Below, piece after piece: positions 1 through 7,642 of a stretch of DNA of 64,000 bases. Origin of the DNA: an uncultured Clostridia bacterium. GTDB lineage: Bacteria; Bacillota; Clostridia; Christensenellales; CAG-138. How positions within the stretch are numbered: the stretch's first letter is position 1; every line of letters begins with the position of its first letter. The position numbers and the translations under genes were made by a program. The stretch lies in assembly GCA_947168855.1 (NCBI GenBank), contig CAMVNO010000007.1, forward strand, positions 1-64,000, written 5' to 3'. Below the pieces are notes generated by a model. The model was not told where the DNA came from. It made no database searches and saw only the letters and a list, made by a program, of their open reading frames with translations.

Positions 1-224
1 ATCTCAATGTAGGCGGTGTTGAACTGCCGGTATCCGTTGGGTTTGATGATGCCGAAGATGTCCCGGATGATCTGCTCCTGCCAATCGATCAGGGTGAACG
101 GCTTCCCAGCCCATGTGCCCTTCGTGTGGCAGAGGCATTCGATGAACGAGACAGCATAGTCGGCTTTCGCCTTATCGTAGACGGAGTCCTTCGCTTTGAA
201 CTTCGTCGGAGTGTATTTCTTCAT
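1..224 (-). CDS. Phage terminase large subunit, N-terminal part (runs off the window)
   Basis: The reading frame opens at the ATG at 224 and is still open at base 1, giving about 74 residues that start MKKYTPTKFKAKDSVYDKAK. The stretch FTLIDWQEQIIRDIFG is the adaptor segment that precedes the Walker A motif in many Terminase_1 large subunits; the ATPase and nuclease domains lie outside the window. The enzyme would package phage DNA into proheads with the small terminase at 4164-4703. It is the last gene of the leftward phage operon visible here. Family assignment rests on this short N-terminus plus its context, so it is good but not certain. Confidence 0.75.
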   Translation of the reverse strand, partial: MKKYTPTKFKAKDSVYDKAKADYAVSFIECLCHTKGTWAGKPFTLIDWQEQIIRDIFGIIKPNGYRQFNTAYIE

Positions 225-337
225 TCGCCTCAGTGGTATCACCTCCCGGAAGGCAAAAAAATAAGCCGCCCGAAGCGACCGTCATAACGAGGAACAGAGC
301 CGGTTGGCTCATGCTCCTTAGATTCTTGTTTCAGCCT

Positions 338-613
338 TTACTGCTGCATCGCCCAGAGGATCGCGTGTCCGTCGTCCTCGAACTCGACCTCGCTTGCTGC
401 CCTAAGCCCGATCGTCCCTTCGCAGGTGTGGTCGTCGCTCAGGAATTCGTAGGTTGCTCCGTAGTAGCAGGGCTTGTTCTTTCCATTGTAGTAGTACCCG
501 GCCAGCACCAGCTTGTCGCCAAAGGTCAGAACCTTGCTCCAGCGGGTTTCCAAATCCTCTGGGCAGGTCGGGCTTGGAAGCCGGTACTTTCTCAATGCCT
601 CATTGATCGTCAT
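338..613 (-). CDS. Small phage protein of unknown function
   Basis: About 91 residues, beginning MTINEALRKYRLPSP. I placed the start at 613 because AAGGAGG lies just upstream; a longer frame starting at 694 would overlap the next gene and lacks that site. The C-terminal half is acidic and aromatic and I see no catalytic motif. It sits between the large terminase and another small ORF in the same leftward operon, where siphophages of Clostridia often carry short accessory genes. I do not recognise a family. Confidence 0.6.
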   Translation of the reverse strand: MTINEALRKYRLPSPTCPEDLETRWSKVLTFGDKLVLAGYYYNGKNKPCYYGATYEFLSDDHTCEGTIGLRAASEVEFEDDGHAILWAMQQ

Positions 614-626
614 GGCCGTGTCCTCC

Positions 627-854
627 TTAGCTTTCTTTCTCGATCGTGCCTTTGCCGACCCAAACGCTGCCGTCCGGCCATTTGTAGGAGTCAAAGGAGT
701 ATTCGTGGCTGCCGACCTTGAACCGAATGTAGGTTCTGTCGTCGCTGCCTTCCAGAAGGGTGATGCGGTCGAGGGCGGGCTGGAAGCCGTACTCGCTGTA
801 AAGGGCTGCCTGTGCGGTGCGCTTCAGGTTCATGTTGATCTCGCGGGTTGTCAT
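627..854 (-). CDS. Small phage protein of unknown function
   Basis: 75 residues starting MTTREINMNLKRTAQAALY, with a GGAGG ribosome site just before the ATG at 854. It has no membrane segment and no recognised motif, and is rich in aromatic and charged residues in the second half. It is the first gene downstream of one of the two repeated promoter-like motifs (888-946), so it may head a sub-transcript that reads into the next small gene and the large terminase. Confidence 0.6.
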   Translation of the reverse strand: MTTREINMNLKRTAQAALYSEYGFQPALDRITLLEGSDDRTYIRFKVGSHEYSFDSYKWPDGSVWVGKGTIEKES

Positions 855-887
855 GTTCTTGTCCTCCGTAGTGTGGTTTCCCCTTGG

Positions 888-946
888 GGTAGTGTATATA
901 TCACTCTAAAACGACATAATAGCAAGTCATTTTTTCGAGATTTCTC
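888..946 (-). promoter_or_regulatory. Promoter-like motif, copy 1 of 2
   Basis: Read on the minus strand, this intergenic stretch contains CTTGCTATT, a 15-20 base spacer with TTTAGAGTGA, then TATATACA. Most of it recurs at 2066-2122, also directly upstream of a small phage gene. Retention of the same block ahead of two different genes argues for a promoter or operator. The -35 and -10 assignments are my inference; the spacing to TATATA is longer than the ideal 17 bp. Confidence 0.5.
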
Positions 947-972
947 AAGGTTTTTCACACTTTTTTGCAGGC

Positions 973-1149
973 TCATTCGTCACCGGACAGGATGAACCGA
1001 ACGTACTCTTTGCGGTGCTCCTCAAGGAAATTCACGAGCTCGAAGTAGTTCCGATCAAAGGCCAGCCGCTGCACCATATGCACATCAAACATGTTCGTGA
1101 GCCCGGTGTCCCGGATGGCAAGGATCTGGTTTCGGATCGTTTCATTCAT
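973..1149 (-). CDS. DUF5049 family small phage protein
   Basis: 58 residues from the ATG at 1149, starting MNETIRNQILAIRDTGLTNM and ending in the pattern EEHRKEYVRFILSG. This arrangement (N-terminal helix, a T-N-M-F-D segment, then FLEEHRK) is the one I know from DUF5049 proteins of clostridial phages and conjugative elements. Its function is unknown. The start overlaps the stop of the DUF4314 gene by 8 bases, which suggests translational coupling. Confidence 0.75.
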   Translation of the reverse strand: MNETIRNQILAIRDTGLTNMFDVHMVQRLAFDRNYFELVNFLEEHRKEYVRFILSGDE

Positions 1150-1372
1150 CGTCGTTCACCACCCTGCAAATGTCCGCACCGTATGCGACCGACAGGCCGG
1201 AGCCGTTGTCCCATGCGACCATGATGGAGCCAATGTCATCCACGCCGATGACCGTGCCTTTCGTTCCGATCGGGGGAGCCTGAATATCGTCCATCTCAAC
1301 GAGCTCCACCCGTGTGCCGGGCGTGTAGCGCCGACGTAAGCCTTCGAGGGCCGCTTTGCTGATCATTCGCAT
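1142..1372 (-). CDS. DUF4314 family protein
   Basis: 76 residues. I chose the ATG at 1372 because GGAGG lies 7 bases upstream; a second ATG follows at 1366. The core reads GTRVELVEMDDIQAPPIGTK followed by a G-V-D-D-I-G-S-I-M-V-W-D-N-G-S pattern, the hallmark of DUF4314, a small beta-rich domain found in phage and plasmid accessory modules and of unknown role. It overlaps both neighbours slightly, consistent with one polycistronic message. Confidence 0.8.
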   Translation of the reverse strand: MRMISKAALEGLRRRYTPGTRVELVEMDDIQAPPIGTKGTVIGVDDIGSIMVAWDNGSGLSVAYGADICRVVNDDE

Positions 1373-2043
1373 GTTTCCACCTCCGTTTTCTTCGCGCCGC
1401 TCTTGAAGGCTGAGGACCCGGTGAGGTTCCGGAGCAGGACCTTGCGTTCGGCCTTGTACTCGTTTCCAATGAACCCGAGCCGGAGCAGGAAGCAGCGGAA
1501 TGCGTACTTGTCGTTGTCGACCGGCTTCTCCTTGGCGGTGATTCGCTTCTGGTTCCGGGCCATGTCGCAGAGCGCGGTCACAAAGTGCATGTATGCCTTG
1601 ACCTCGTCCGGTGACTCGTACTTCGGGAACCATGGGAAGTCCAGCTTCTTGCCTTCGATGTTGATGGGAAGCTCGCTAACCCCGAGCGCCTTCTTGATCA
1701 GACTGCCCTTGGCGGCGACCAGGTCGTAAAGGTTCTGGATCTGGCTTTCGGTGAAGATCGAAAGCGGCATCTGGATTGCGACCCCGGTTGGGCCTTCGTT
1801 CTCTTCGGTTCCCGTCTCGGCCTGAAAACCTGCTGCGGCAAGGGCGATGATGATCGCTTCAATCGTGTCCTGATCCGTGCGCTCGTCGTAGACCACCGTG
1901 CCATCCTTCTCAACGAGGATGTTGTTTACCGCGTAGGCGCAGGTGGGCATGCCCTTGTAGACCGGCTTCATCCCGATCGTCTTGGAGATGACTGCGACCA
2001 GTTCCTTGCGATCCGGTCCTGTGGCGTTGTAATGTAGTTTCAT
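1363..2043 (-). CDS. Phage accessory protein (virulence-related-protein type)
   Basis: 226 residues from the ATG at 2043, with AAGGAGG upstream. It starts MKLHYNATGPDRKELVAVIS, has a G-P-T-G-V-A-I-Q-M-P-L linker near residue 107, and a basic C-terminus. Similar proteins in clostridial prophages are often labelled virulence-related protein, but no biochemical function is attached to that name. I see no catalytic motif. The gene follows the second copy of the repeated promoter-like motif (2066-2122) and runs into DUF4314. Confidence 0.6.
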   Translation of the reverse strand: MKLHYNATGPDRKELVAVISKTIGMKPVYKGMPTCAYAVNNILVEKDGTVVYDERTDQDTIEAIIIALAAAGFQAETGTEENEGPTGVAIQMPLSIFTESQIQNLYDLVAAKGSLIKKALGVSELPINIEGKKLDFPWFPKYESPDEVKAYMHFVTALCDMARNQKRITAKEKPVDNDKYAFRCFLLRLGFIGNEYKAERKVLLRNLTGSSAFKSGAKKTEVETCE

Positions 2044-2065
2044 TGGGTTACCTCCTTGTTTTTTG

Positions 2066-2122
2066 GTACTGTATACATCACTCTAAAGCCACAGAATAGC
2101 AAGTTATTATTGAGCGATTTCT
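2066..2122 (-). promoter_or_regulatory. Promoter-like motif, copy 2 of 2
   Basis: Near-duplicate of 888-946. Shared blocks in plus-strand reading are ATCACTCTAAA, AATAGCAAGT and GATTTCT, in the same order and spacing. On the minus strand it gives CTTGCTATT, TTTAGAGTGA and TGTATACAG just ahead of the gene at 1363-2043. It is probably a second promoter or activator-binding region within the phage operon. Confidence 0.5.
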
Positions 2123-2132
2123 GTACTATTTT

Positions 2133-3383
2133 TCAGGAGATAAGGCCCTGTTCGTCTACGGTCGATACTTCATCGAAACGGAGCGTCACCCCGTCTCTGA
2201 GTACCGTCACACCTTCTGCGGAGCCGACCTGTTCGATGTACCGCTTCACGATGACGTCGCAGTATTTCTCATCCAGTTCCACGGTGTAGCAGGTGCGCTC
2301 CGACTGCTCACAGGCGATGAGCGTGCTGCCAGAACCGCCGAACGGGTCCAGCACCAGCGCGTTCGTCATGGAGGAGTTCATGATTGGGTAGGCCAAAAGC
2401 GCGATCGGTTTCATGGTCGGGTGGTCCGCGTTCTTCTTGGGCTTGTCGTACTCCCAGACCGTGGTCTCTTTCCGACCGGCGTACCAGGCGTGCTTCCCGG
2501 ACTTCTTCCATCCGAAGAGCACCGGCTCATGAATCCATTGATAGGGACTGCGGCCCAGCACCAGCGAGTTCTTTTTCCAAATGCAGCAACCGGACAGATA
2601 GAACCCGGCGTCGGTAAACGCCCTGCGGAAGTTCAAGCCCTCCGTGTCCGCATGGAACACATAGATGGAAGCATCGTCCGCCATGACTGCTTCCATATTG
2701 GTGAAGGCATCGAGCAGGAACTGGTAGAAAGCGTCGTTTGCCATGTGATCGTTCTTGATCTTCCCGGCGGTGCCTTCATAGTTCACGTTGTACGGCGGAT
2801 CGGTCAGAACAAGGTTCGCCTTGACGTCGCCCAGCAGCGTTTCGTAGGTCTCTTCCTTGGTGGAGTCGCCGCAGACCAGCCGGTGCCGCCCGAGGGTCCA
2901 GACATCACCGGCCTTGGTGAAAGCTGGCTTCTTCAGTTCCGCGTCCACATCAAAATCATCGTCGTGGATGCCGTCCTTCAGGCTGTCCTTGAACAGGTCG
3001 TCGATCTCCGAAGGATCAAAACCGGTGAGCGACACATCAAAATCCGCACCCTGCAGGTCCGCAATCAGCAGGGCCAGCTTGTCCTTGTCCCAATCGCCGC
3101 TAATCTTGTTCAGCGCGATATTGAGCGCTTTTTCCTTGGCGTCGTCCATTTCCACGACCACGCAATCGACCTCGGTGATCCCAAGATCAATCAGTACCTT
3201 CAGCCGCTGATGCCCACCGACCACGCGACCGGTCGTCCGGTTCCAGATCACCGGCTCCACGTACCCGAACTCCTCGATGGAGCGTTTCAGTTTTTCGTAC
3301 TCCTCGTCGCCGGGCTTCAGGTCCTTGCGGGGATTGTATTCGGCAGGCAGCAGCTCTGCCGTTTTCTTTTTCTCGATCAGCAT
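2133..3383 (-). CDS. ParB-domain DNA methyltransferase (N4/N6 type)
   Basis: About 416 residues. The first ~90 residues form a ParB/sulfiredoxin-like domain with YNPRKDL and GGHQRLK. The methyltransferase follows: TDPPYNV is the catalytic DPPY motif, and DPFGGSGSTLIACEQ near the C-terminus is the S-adenosylmethionine-binding motif. The DPPY-before-FGGSG order fits the beta class. It would methylate adenine or cytosine in phage or host DNA, probably to hide phage DNA from host restriction. I chose the ATG at 3383, which overlaps the stop of the upstream metK (ATGCTGA), with GGGGG upstream; an ATG at 3395 is possible. Coupling to a SAM-synthesis gene is notable. Confidence 0.88.
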   Translation of the reverse strand: MLIEKKKTAELLPAEYNPRKDLKPGDEEYEKLKRSIEEFGYVEPVIWNRTTGRVVGGHQRLKVLIDLGITEVDCVVVEMDDAKEKALNIALNKISGDWDKDKLALLIADLQGADFDVSLTGFDPSEIDDLFKDSLKDGIHDDDFDVDAELKKPAFTKAGDVWTLGRHRLVCGDSTKEETYETLLGDVKANLVLTDPPYNVNYEGTAGKIKNDHMANDAFYQFLLDAFTNMEAVMADDASIYVFHADTEGLNFRRAFTDAGFYLSGCCIWKKNSLVLGRSPYQWIHEPVLFGWKKSGKHAWYAGRKETTVWEYDKPKKNADHPTMKPIALLAYPIMNSSMTNALVLDPFGGSGSTLIACEQSERTCYTVELDEKYCDVIVKRYIEQVGSAEGVTVLRDGVTLRFDEVSTVDEQGLIS

Positions 3384-4162
3384 ATGAGCCCCCATTCAGC
3401 AAATTTCTCAAACCCACCGAGGCGGTGAATGAAGGTCCTCGCTGTTTCCACGATCTTTTCATAAGGAACGCCGTCCACGGTATCATCCCCGATGGCGCAG
3501 GTGAGCTCGACCGTTTCGCCGGTCTGCTGCGCCTTGAGCCAAGCATAGATGTTGACGGAAACGTCCGCCTTCGACAGGTCCTTGCCGTGCAGACCGCCGC
3601 CGGTCACGGAGTCGCCCATATCGCTTCCGAGCTTTCGATTGGTAGCGCCGGAGTCCACGTCCGTGCCGCCGGTCCAGTCTCCGAGCGGGTTGACGACCGC
3701 ACCCGGAAACATGCCTTCCAGTTCATCCCTCGATACGTTGCTTTGGCAGACGACCAGTCGGTTACCGTCAAGGATGTATTTGCCGTCAAAGGGGTAGAGC
3801 GAATAGAGCAAGGATGCGATCTGCGCGAGATCCGCTTGCTCCTCGGTGACCGGGACGCCCTTGAAGATGCCGTTGTCGCCGCAGCGGATGTGCTCCGCCT
3901 GGTTTGCAGCCAGATGGCTGTCCTGCGGGACCTCCGCATAGTCGAGGGTGACATCGCCTGCAATCCGTGTCACGATCCCGGACACCTCCGATGCGGAAAG
4001 ATGCACGGAAGTTTCCGCGATGATATGACAAATGCCGTGGCCGATCAGGACCTCAACGGCGATCCTTGGGTTCTTTGCTCTTTGGTACGCAAGGTCGACA
4101 AGTGCACCGGCGATGCGGTCAGCGATCTTGTCGGGATGCGCCGGATTCACTTTTTCAAACAT
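3377..4162 (-). CDS. metK: Phage-type S-adenosylmethionine synthetase, shortened
   Basis: 261 residues against about 390 for cellular MetK. Recognisable MetK elements in order are NPAHPDKIADRIAGALVD near the N-terminus (cellular GHPDK...D), CGDNGIFKG (cellular GDQG), and a Gly-rich stretch GATNRKLGSDMGDSVTGGG followed by HGKDLSKAD. It would make SAM from methionine and ATP. The shortening appears to come from the linkers and C-terminal domain rather than a frameshift; the frame is intact. Its stop overlaps the start of the DNA methyltransferase, so the cofactor maker and user are translationally coupled. Whether this short form is active, or alters SAM supply in another way, cannot be told from sequence. 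Confidence 0.8.
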   Translation of the reverse strand: MFEKVNPAHPDKIADRIAGALVDLAYQRAKNPRIAVEVLIGHGICHIIAETSVHLSASEVSGIVTRIAGDVTLDYAEVPQDSHLAANQAEHIRCGDNGIFKGVPVTEEQADLAQIASLLYSLYPFDGKYILDGNRLVVCQSNVSRDELEGMFPGAVVNPLGDWTGGTDVDSGATNRKLGSDMGDSVTGGGLHGKDLSKADVSVNIYAWLKAQQTGETVELTCAIGDDTVDGVPYEKIVETARTFIHRLGGFEKFAEWGLIC

Positions 4163-4163
4163 G

Positions 4164-4703
4164 TCAGTTTCCTTTCCGAGCGGACAAGAGCCGCTCCATT
4201 AGATCATCTTGTGGGCTTCTGCCGCCGTACTCCACGGCACAGTTTTCTTTCACGATCTGGTAGATCTGGTACCAGACCTGATTGACTTGCTTCATATAGG
4301 TCTGGCTCATGGCGACATATGGAGAAGCGATGGCGTTGCCGGTGGTGGGATGCTTGGCAAGGAACCCGAACTCGGAGATCGCTTCCTCGCACTGTATCCA
4401 TCGGGAAACGGACATGGCGTACTGCTCGATCAGCTGGGTGTTTACTAACAATTCACAGCCGCGAGCCTTGAGCCAGTTCCACGTATCCCGGTAGACCGCC
4501 TCAGCACATAGGTCCTTGCCGTTCTTCTGAGCAGCCCGTAGGTACTCCTTCACCGGCGGGACGTCCGCGCCTTCGATCTCGGCTGGCTCCGGGAGCACCA
4601 TAGCCCCGTTCAACCGGCCATCCGTGATCTTGTCGGCCAGAGCCTTGGATTTTCTTCCGGCACCGACGCGCTGTCCGCCGCGCATAGTTCCGTCTTTTGC
4701 CAC
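4164..4703 (-). CDS. P27-family phage terminase small subunit
   Basis: About 179 residues. I placed the start at the GTG at 4703 (protein MAKDGTMRGGQRVGAGRKSK) because GAGG lies 8 bases upstream; another in-frame GTG is at 4712. The basic GAGRKSKALADKI N-terminus is typical of P27 small terminases, and the following helical region with ISEFGFLAKHPTTGNAIASP matches the family layout. It recognises phage DNA for packaging with the large subunit. Its stop is one base before metK begins. Confidence 0.85.
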   Translation of the reverse strand: MAKDGTMRGGQRVGAGRKSKALADKITDGRLNGAMVLPEPAEIEGADVPPVKEYLRAAQKNGKDLCAEAVYRDTWNWLKARGCELLVNTQLIEQYAMSVSRWIQCEEAISEFGFLAKHPTTGNAIASPYVAMSQTYMKQVNQVWYQIYQIVKENCAVEYGGRSPQDDLMERLLSARKGN

Positions 4704-4819
4704 ACACTTCACCTCGCTTTCCGGGCAGAGGGGTTAATACCCCGTTTGATTTCTGATTTTTGCGTTCGTGACCCCCCGCCGCTGTCCGGGGCACGGGGTC
4801 GTAGAGATTTGACCCGCCC

Positions 4820-5167
4820 CTACCGGTCGCCTAATTCGTGGTGGATCTTCGTATGGCACGACTGACACAGGCTCATCAGGTTGCTGGAGGCATGGGTACC
4901 ACCCTTCGAGATCGGTAAAATATGATGAACCTCCTCCACAGGGGTGAGTCTGCCTTCCTTCAGACACAGCTCACACAGGGGATGCGCTGCAGCGTACTTG
5001 TCACGAATGCGTTTCCATGCTCTGCCATACTTGCGATTGACGTCCGGGCTGCGTTCGTACTGGTTGTAACGGTCACGGTCCAGCTTTTCATGCTCCGGAC
5101 AGAACCGCCTGTCGGTCAGCCTCGGGCAGCCGGGATAGGCACATGGTTTTTTGGGACTTCTTGGCAC
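4820..5167 (-). CDS. HNH endonuclease
   Basis: 115 residues starting MPRSPKKPCAYPGCPRL. Four CxxC-type zinc ligands bracket the core (C-A-Y-P-G-C, C-E-L-C, C-Q-S-C), and VEEVHHILPISKGGTHASSN supplies the His-His-Asn catalytic core. In HK97-like phages an HNH protein next to the terminase genes helps the large terminase cut DNA during packaging, and the position directly before the small terminase fits that role. It is the first gene after the putative late promoter. Confidence 0.88.
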   Translation of the reverse strand: MPRSPKKPCAYPGCPRLTDRRFCPEHEKLDRDRYNQYERSPDVNRKYGRAWKRIRDKYAAAHPLCELCLKEGRLTPVEEVHHILPISKGGTHASSNLMSLCQSCHTKIHHELGDR

Positions 5168-5189
5168 AGGGTCACCTCGCTTTCGGGCA

Positions 5190-5226
5190 AAAGAAAAGCC
5201 CTGCAGGGAGCTCCCGCAAGGCTTGA
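5190..5226 (-). terminator. Intrinsic terminator just downstream of the late promoter
   Basis: On the minus strand AAGCC...GGGAG/CTCCC...GGCTT folds into a hairpin followed by TTTTCTTTTG. It lies between the putative late promoter (5249-5285) and the HNH gene, so it would stop both the early transcript and a short late transcript of about 50 bases unless antiterminated. Confidence 0.65.
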
Positions 5227-5248
5227 TTCATTCTTCTTTCGCAATCCT

Positions 5249-5285
5249 ATCATACAATAAGGGCGTGCATGACATGTAGTGACAT
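5249..5285 (-). promoter_or_regulatory. Putative activator-dependent late promoter
   Basis: On the minus strand TATGAT (5249-5254) serves as -10. Where a -35 would be there is instead a direct repeat TGTCA-N5-TGTCA (5270-5284), spaced one helical turn. Such repeats in place of a -35 suggest an activator site. The gene immediately upstream encodes a DUF1492 protein, a family that includes late-gene regulators, and is the natural candidate activator. Confidence 0.45.
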
Positions 5286-5702
5286 TTACTGCCGTGTTCG
5301 CGGAATCCGCACTTTTTGCAGCGCTTCATCATGGAGCCGGTAGATGTGGCGGACATTGTAACCCATGTCTACAGCGATCTGCTCCCAGCTTTTGAAGCAG
5401 AGATACCGGAGCTCCAATAACGTCTGGCATTCGATGTTGTCCACGGCCTTTACCACGGTCATGATCTCCTCCTTCAGATCGACAAGCCGGTTTACGTCGT
5501 TCTGAAGCTCGGTTTCCAGATCCACGATCTTCATCAGGGCGGCGGCCATTGTGGAACCGCCGTGGTTCGGGTTCCGGGGCATGCCGGTTATGATGGACGT
5601 ACACTTGGTAGCCAGTTCCCGCAGCGACTGGATCTGCTCCAGCTTGGAGTTGATGCGCTGGTTCAGCCGGAGCGACTGCGATAGGTATTCCTTCGCCGTC
5701 AT
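5286..5702 (-). CDS. DUF1492 phage late-transcription regulator-like protein
   Basis: 138 residues. The N-terminal two thirds is a long helical region starting MTAKEYLSQSLRLNQRINSK. The C-terminus (LELRYLCFKSWEQIAVDMGY, then a VRHIYRLHDEAL segment) is a sigma-70 region 4-like helix-turn-helix. DUF1492/ArpU/RinA-type proteins activate late operons in Gram-positive phages. The gene is last in the early operon and sits right before the late promoter. Its start overlaps the upstream stop (ATGA). Confidence 0.8.
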   Translation of the reverse strand: MTAKEYLSQSLRLNQRINSKLEQIQSLRELATKCTSIITGMPRNPNHGGSTMAAALMKIVDLETELQNDVNRLVDLKEEIMTVVKAVDNIECQTLLELRYLCFKSWEQIAVDMGYNVRHIYRLHDEALQKVRIPRTRQ

Positions 5703-5929
5703 ATCGCCACCTCCACGCGCACCCTGCGGCGGATCTCCCGGATGAGGTATTCACCGTCGACATCCGTCAGCGCAGTGTACCAGTCGGAGCGGAAGAATCG
5801 CTCGATCTCCGTAACCTCCCGCATATATCTGGGGTTCTCCGGATGCTTGAAGTGGTACCGGAGCGCCAGCCGATAGTCCTTCGCGGCCTGTTCAATGATT
5901 GCGTTAGCAAGCGTCTCGAATGGGGTCAT
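5699..5929 (-). CDS. Small phage protein of unknown function
   Basis: 76 residues, MTPFETLANAIIEQAAKDYR at the start and a basic end (REIRRRVRVEVAI). It is mostly helical and has no motif I recognise. Short proteins of this kind commonly sit between the SNF2 helicase and the DUF1492 regulator in clostridial prophages. Its stop overlaps the next start by four bases. Confidence 0.65.
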   Translation of the reverse strand: MTPFETLANAIIEQAAKDYRLALRYHFKHPENPRYMREVTEIERFFRSDWYTALTDVDGEYLIREIRRRVRVEVAI

Positions 5930-5985
5930 ATTCTTACCTCCGAATTTTGATCACTCGGATTGGCAAGGATTGACGTGTTTTGTCG

Positions 5986-7350
5986 TTAGATTTTCAGATT
6001 TGCCTTGACCGCAGCGATCAGCGCCGCCTGCGTTTTGTCCTTGGCTTTCAGCGCTCGGAGGATCTGCTCATCAATGGTGTCGTTCGCCACGATATGCTGC
6101 ACGATCACGGTCTCCGCGTTCTGACCCTGCCGCCACAGCCTCGCGATCGTCTGGGAGTAGAGCTCCAGCGACCATGTGAGCCCGAACCAGACGATGGTGT
6201 TGCCGCCGGACTGCAGGTTTAGCCCATGACCAGCGGACGCGGGGTGGATCAGCGCCACCGGGATCTCGCCGTTGTTCCATTTGCGGATGCTGTCAGAACT
6301 GTCCAGCTTGGAGAAGGGAATATGCCGCGCATGCAGCCGTTTCATGATCCGCTCCAAATCGTGCTTGAACCAGTACGCCACCAGCAGCGATTTCCCGTTC
6401 GCGGACTCGATGATGTCCTCCAATGCATCCAGCTTCCGGTCATGGACTTCGATGAACTCGCCGGTTTCCGAATAGATGGCTCCATTGGCCAGCTGGGACA
6501 GCTTCCCGGAGAGCGCAGCGGCATTGGCGGCGGTGATCTCCCCGTCCGGGAGCGCCAGCACGAACTGCTTTTTCATTTCATCGTAGGTCTCGCGCTCGGC
6601 GTCATCCAGAAACACCGGATATTCGCTGGACACCAGCTCCGGCATTGGCAGATGGTCGGTGGACTTCATGGAGATTGTGATGTCCGAGATCTTCCGGTAG
6701 ATCGACGCCTCGGCACCGGGCCTTGGGCGATAGCTGTAGATGATCTGCCCGTTCATCTTGTCGGGAAGGAAATAGTCCAGCCGGTACTGCGTGATGAACC
6801 GTCCGAGGCGCTTGCCCATATCGATCACCTTGAACTCGGCCCAAAGGTCCATGAGCCCGTTGCTGGCGGGTGTGCCCGTGAGCCCGACGATGCGTTTAAC
6901 CTTGGGCCGGACCTGCATCAGTGCCTTGAAGCGCTTGGACTGATGGTTCTTGAAGGAAGAGAGCTCGTCCACCACGATCATGTCGTAGTCGAACGGAAGC
7001 TTGCTCTCGGTGATCAGCCACTGCACGTTCTCCCGGTTGATGATATAGATGTCGGCTTTCCGGGTCAGCGCCGCCTTTCGCTCCGTTTCGGTTCCCACAG
7101 CGACCGAATAGGTCAGATGCCGGAACGCATCCCATTTCTTGAGCTCGGCGCTCCAAGTGTCACGGGCAACACGCAGCGGCGCGATGACCAGGACCTTGTG
7201 AACTTCAAAGCTGTCAAACAGCAGGTCCGCTATGGCAGAGAGCGTGATGCTCGTCTTGCCAAGGCCCATGTCCAGCAGGACGGCAGAGCAGGGATGCGTC
7301 TCGATGTACTCGGTCGCGTAGCGCTGGTAGTCATGCGGTTCGTATCTCAT
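5986..7350 (-). CDS. SNF2-family DNA helicase/translocase
   Basis: 454 residues, starting MRYEPHDYQRYATEYI. Motifs in order are motif I LLDMGLGKTS (near residue 29), motif II VVDELSSFK (DExx variant with Ser), motif III GLTGTPASNG, and C-terminal domain motifs SAGHGLNLQSGGNTIVWFG (V) and QTIARLWRQGQ (VI). This is the compact SNF2 type of phage replication modules, probably acting in DNA remodelling or repair during replication. It overlaps the VRR-NUC gene by about 20 bases, and such pairs are common. Confident call. Confidence 0.92.
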   Translation of the reverse strand: MRYEPHDYQRYATEYIETHPCSAVLLDMGLGKTSITLSAIADLLFDSFEVHKVLVIAPLRVARDTWSAELKKWDAFRHLTYSVAVGTETERKAALTRKADIYIINRENVQWLITESKLPFDYDMIVVDELSSFKNHQSKRFKALMQVRPKVKRIVGLTGTPASNGLMDLWAEFKVIDMGKRLGRFITQYRLDYFLPDKMNGQIIYSYRPRPGAEASIYRKISDITISMKSTDHLPMPELVSSEYPVFLDDAERETYDEMKKQFVLALPDGEITAANAAALSGKLSQLANGAIYSETGEFIEVHDRKLDALEDIIESANGKSLLVAYWFKHDLERIMKRLHARHIPFSKLDSSDSIRKWNNGEIPVALIHPASAGHGLNLQSGGNTIVWFGLTWSLELYSQTIARLWRQGQNAETVIVQHIVANDTIDEQILRALKAKDKTQAALIAAVKANLKI

Positions 7351-7612
7351 CCAGAATCCCTCCGATCTCGTTTAGATCATCCAGCACAAACACCTTGAAG
7401 CCGAGCCGTTGCAGCAGCTTGTGTCTGGCAACCTGCAAAGGCCTCGGTGCCTTGCCGGGTGCCTTGACCTCCACAAACCCGATCTTGCCTCCGGGCAGCA
7501 GCACCAGTCGGTCCGGCATCCCGTCATACCCGGGACTGGTCAATTTTGGCGCGATGCCGCCAGCCTTTCGGACCGCTTGGGCGAATCGTTGTTCAATGAT
7601 TTTCTCTCGCAT
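7331..7612 (-). CDS. VRR-NUC nuclease
   Basis: 93 residues. I chose the ATG at 7612 because GGAG sits 6 bases upstream; an ATG at 7624 lacks a site. The sequence PGYDGMPDRLVLLPGGKIGF followed by VEVKAPGK carries the D...E-V-K active site of the PD-(D/E)XK VRR-NUC family. It is probably a structure-specific nuclease acting with the overlapping SNF2 helicase in phage replication or recombination. Confidence 0.92.
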   Translation of the reverse strand: MREKIIEQRFAQAVRKAGGIAPKLTSPGYDGMPDRLVLLPGGKIGFVEVKAPGKAPRPLQVARHKLLQRLGFKVFVLDDLNEIGGILDEIRTA

Positions 7613-7642
7613 ATGTTTCTCCATCAGGAATGTAAGTGGGGT

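Noticed and set aside
3377..4162. Host housekeeping metK
   Set aside because: Too short, inside a gapless phage operon and coupled to a phage methyltransferase.
4820..5167. Homing endonuclease
   Set aside because: It sits in a conserved packaging position beside the small terminase and does not interrupt any gene.
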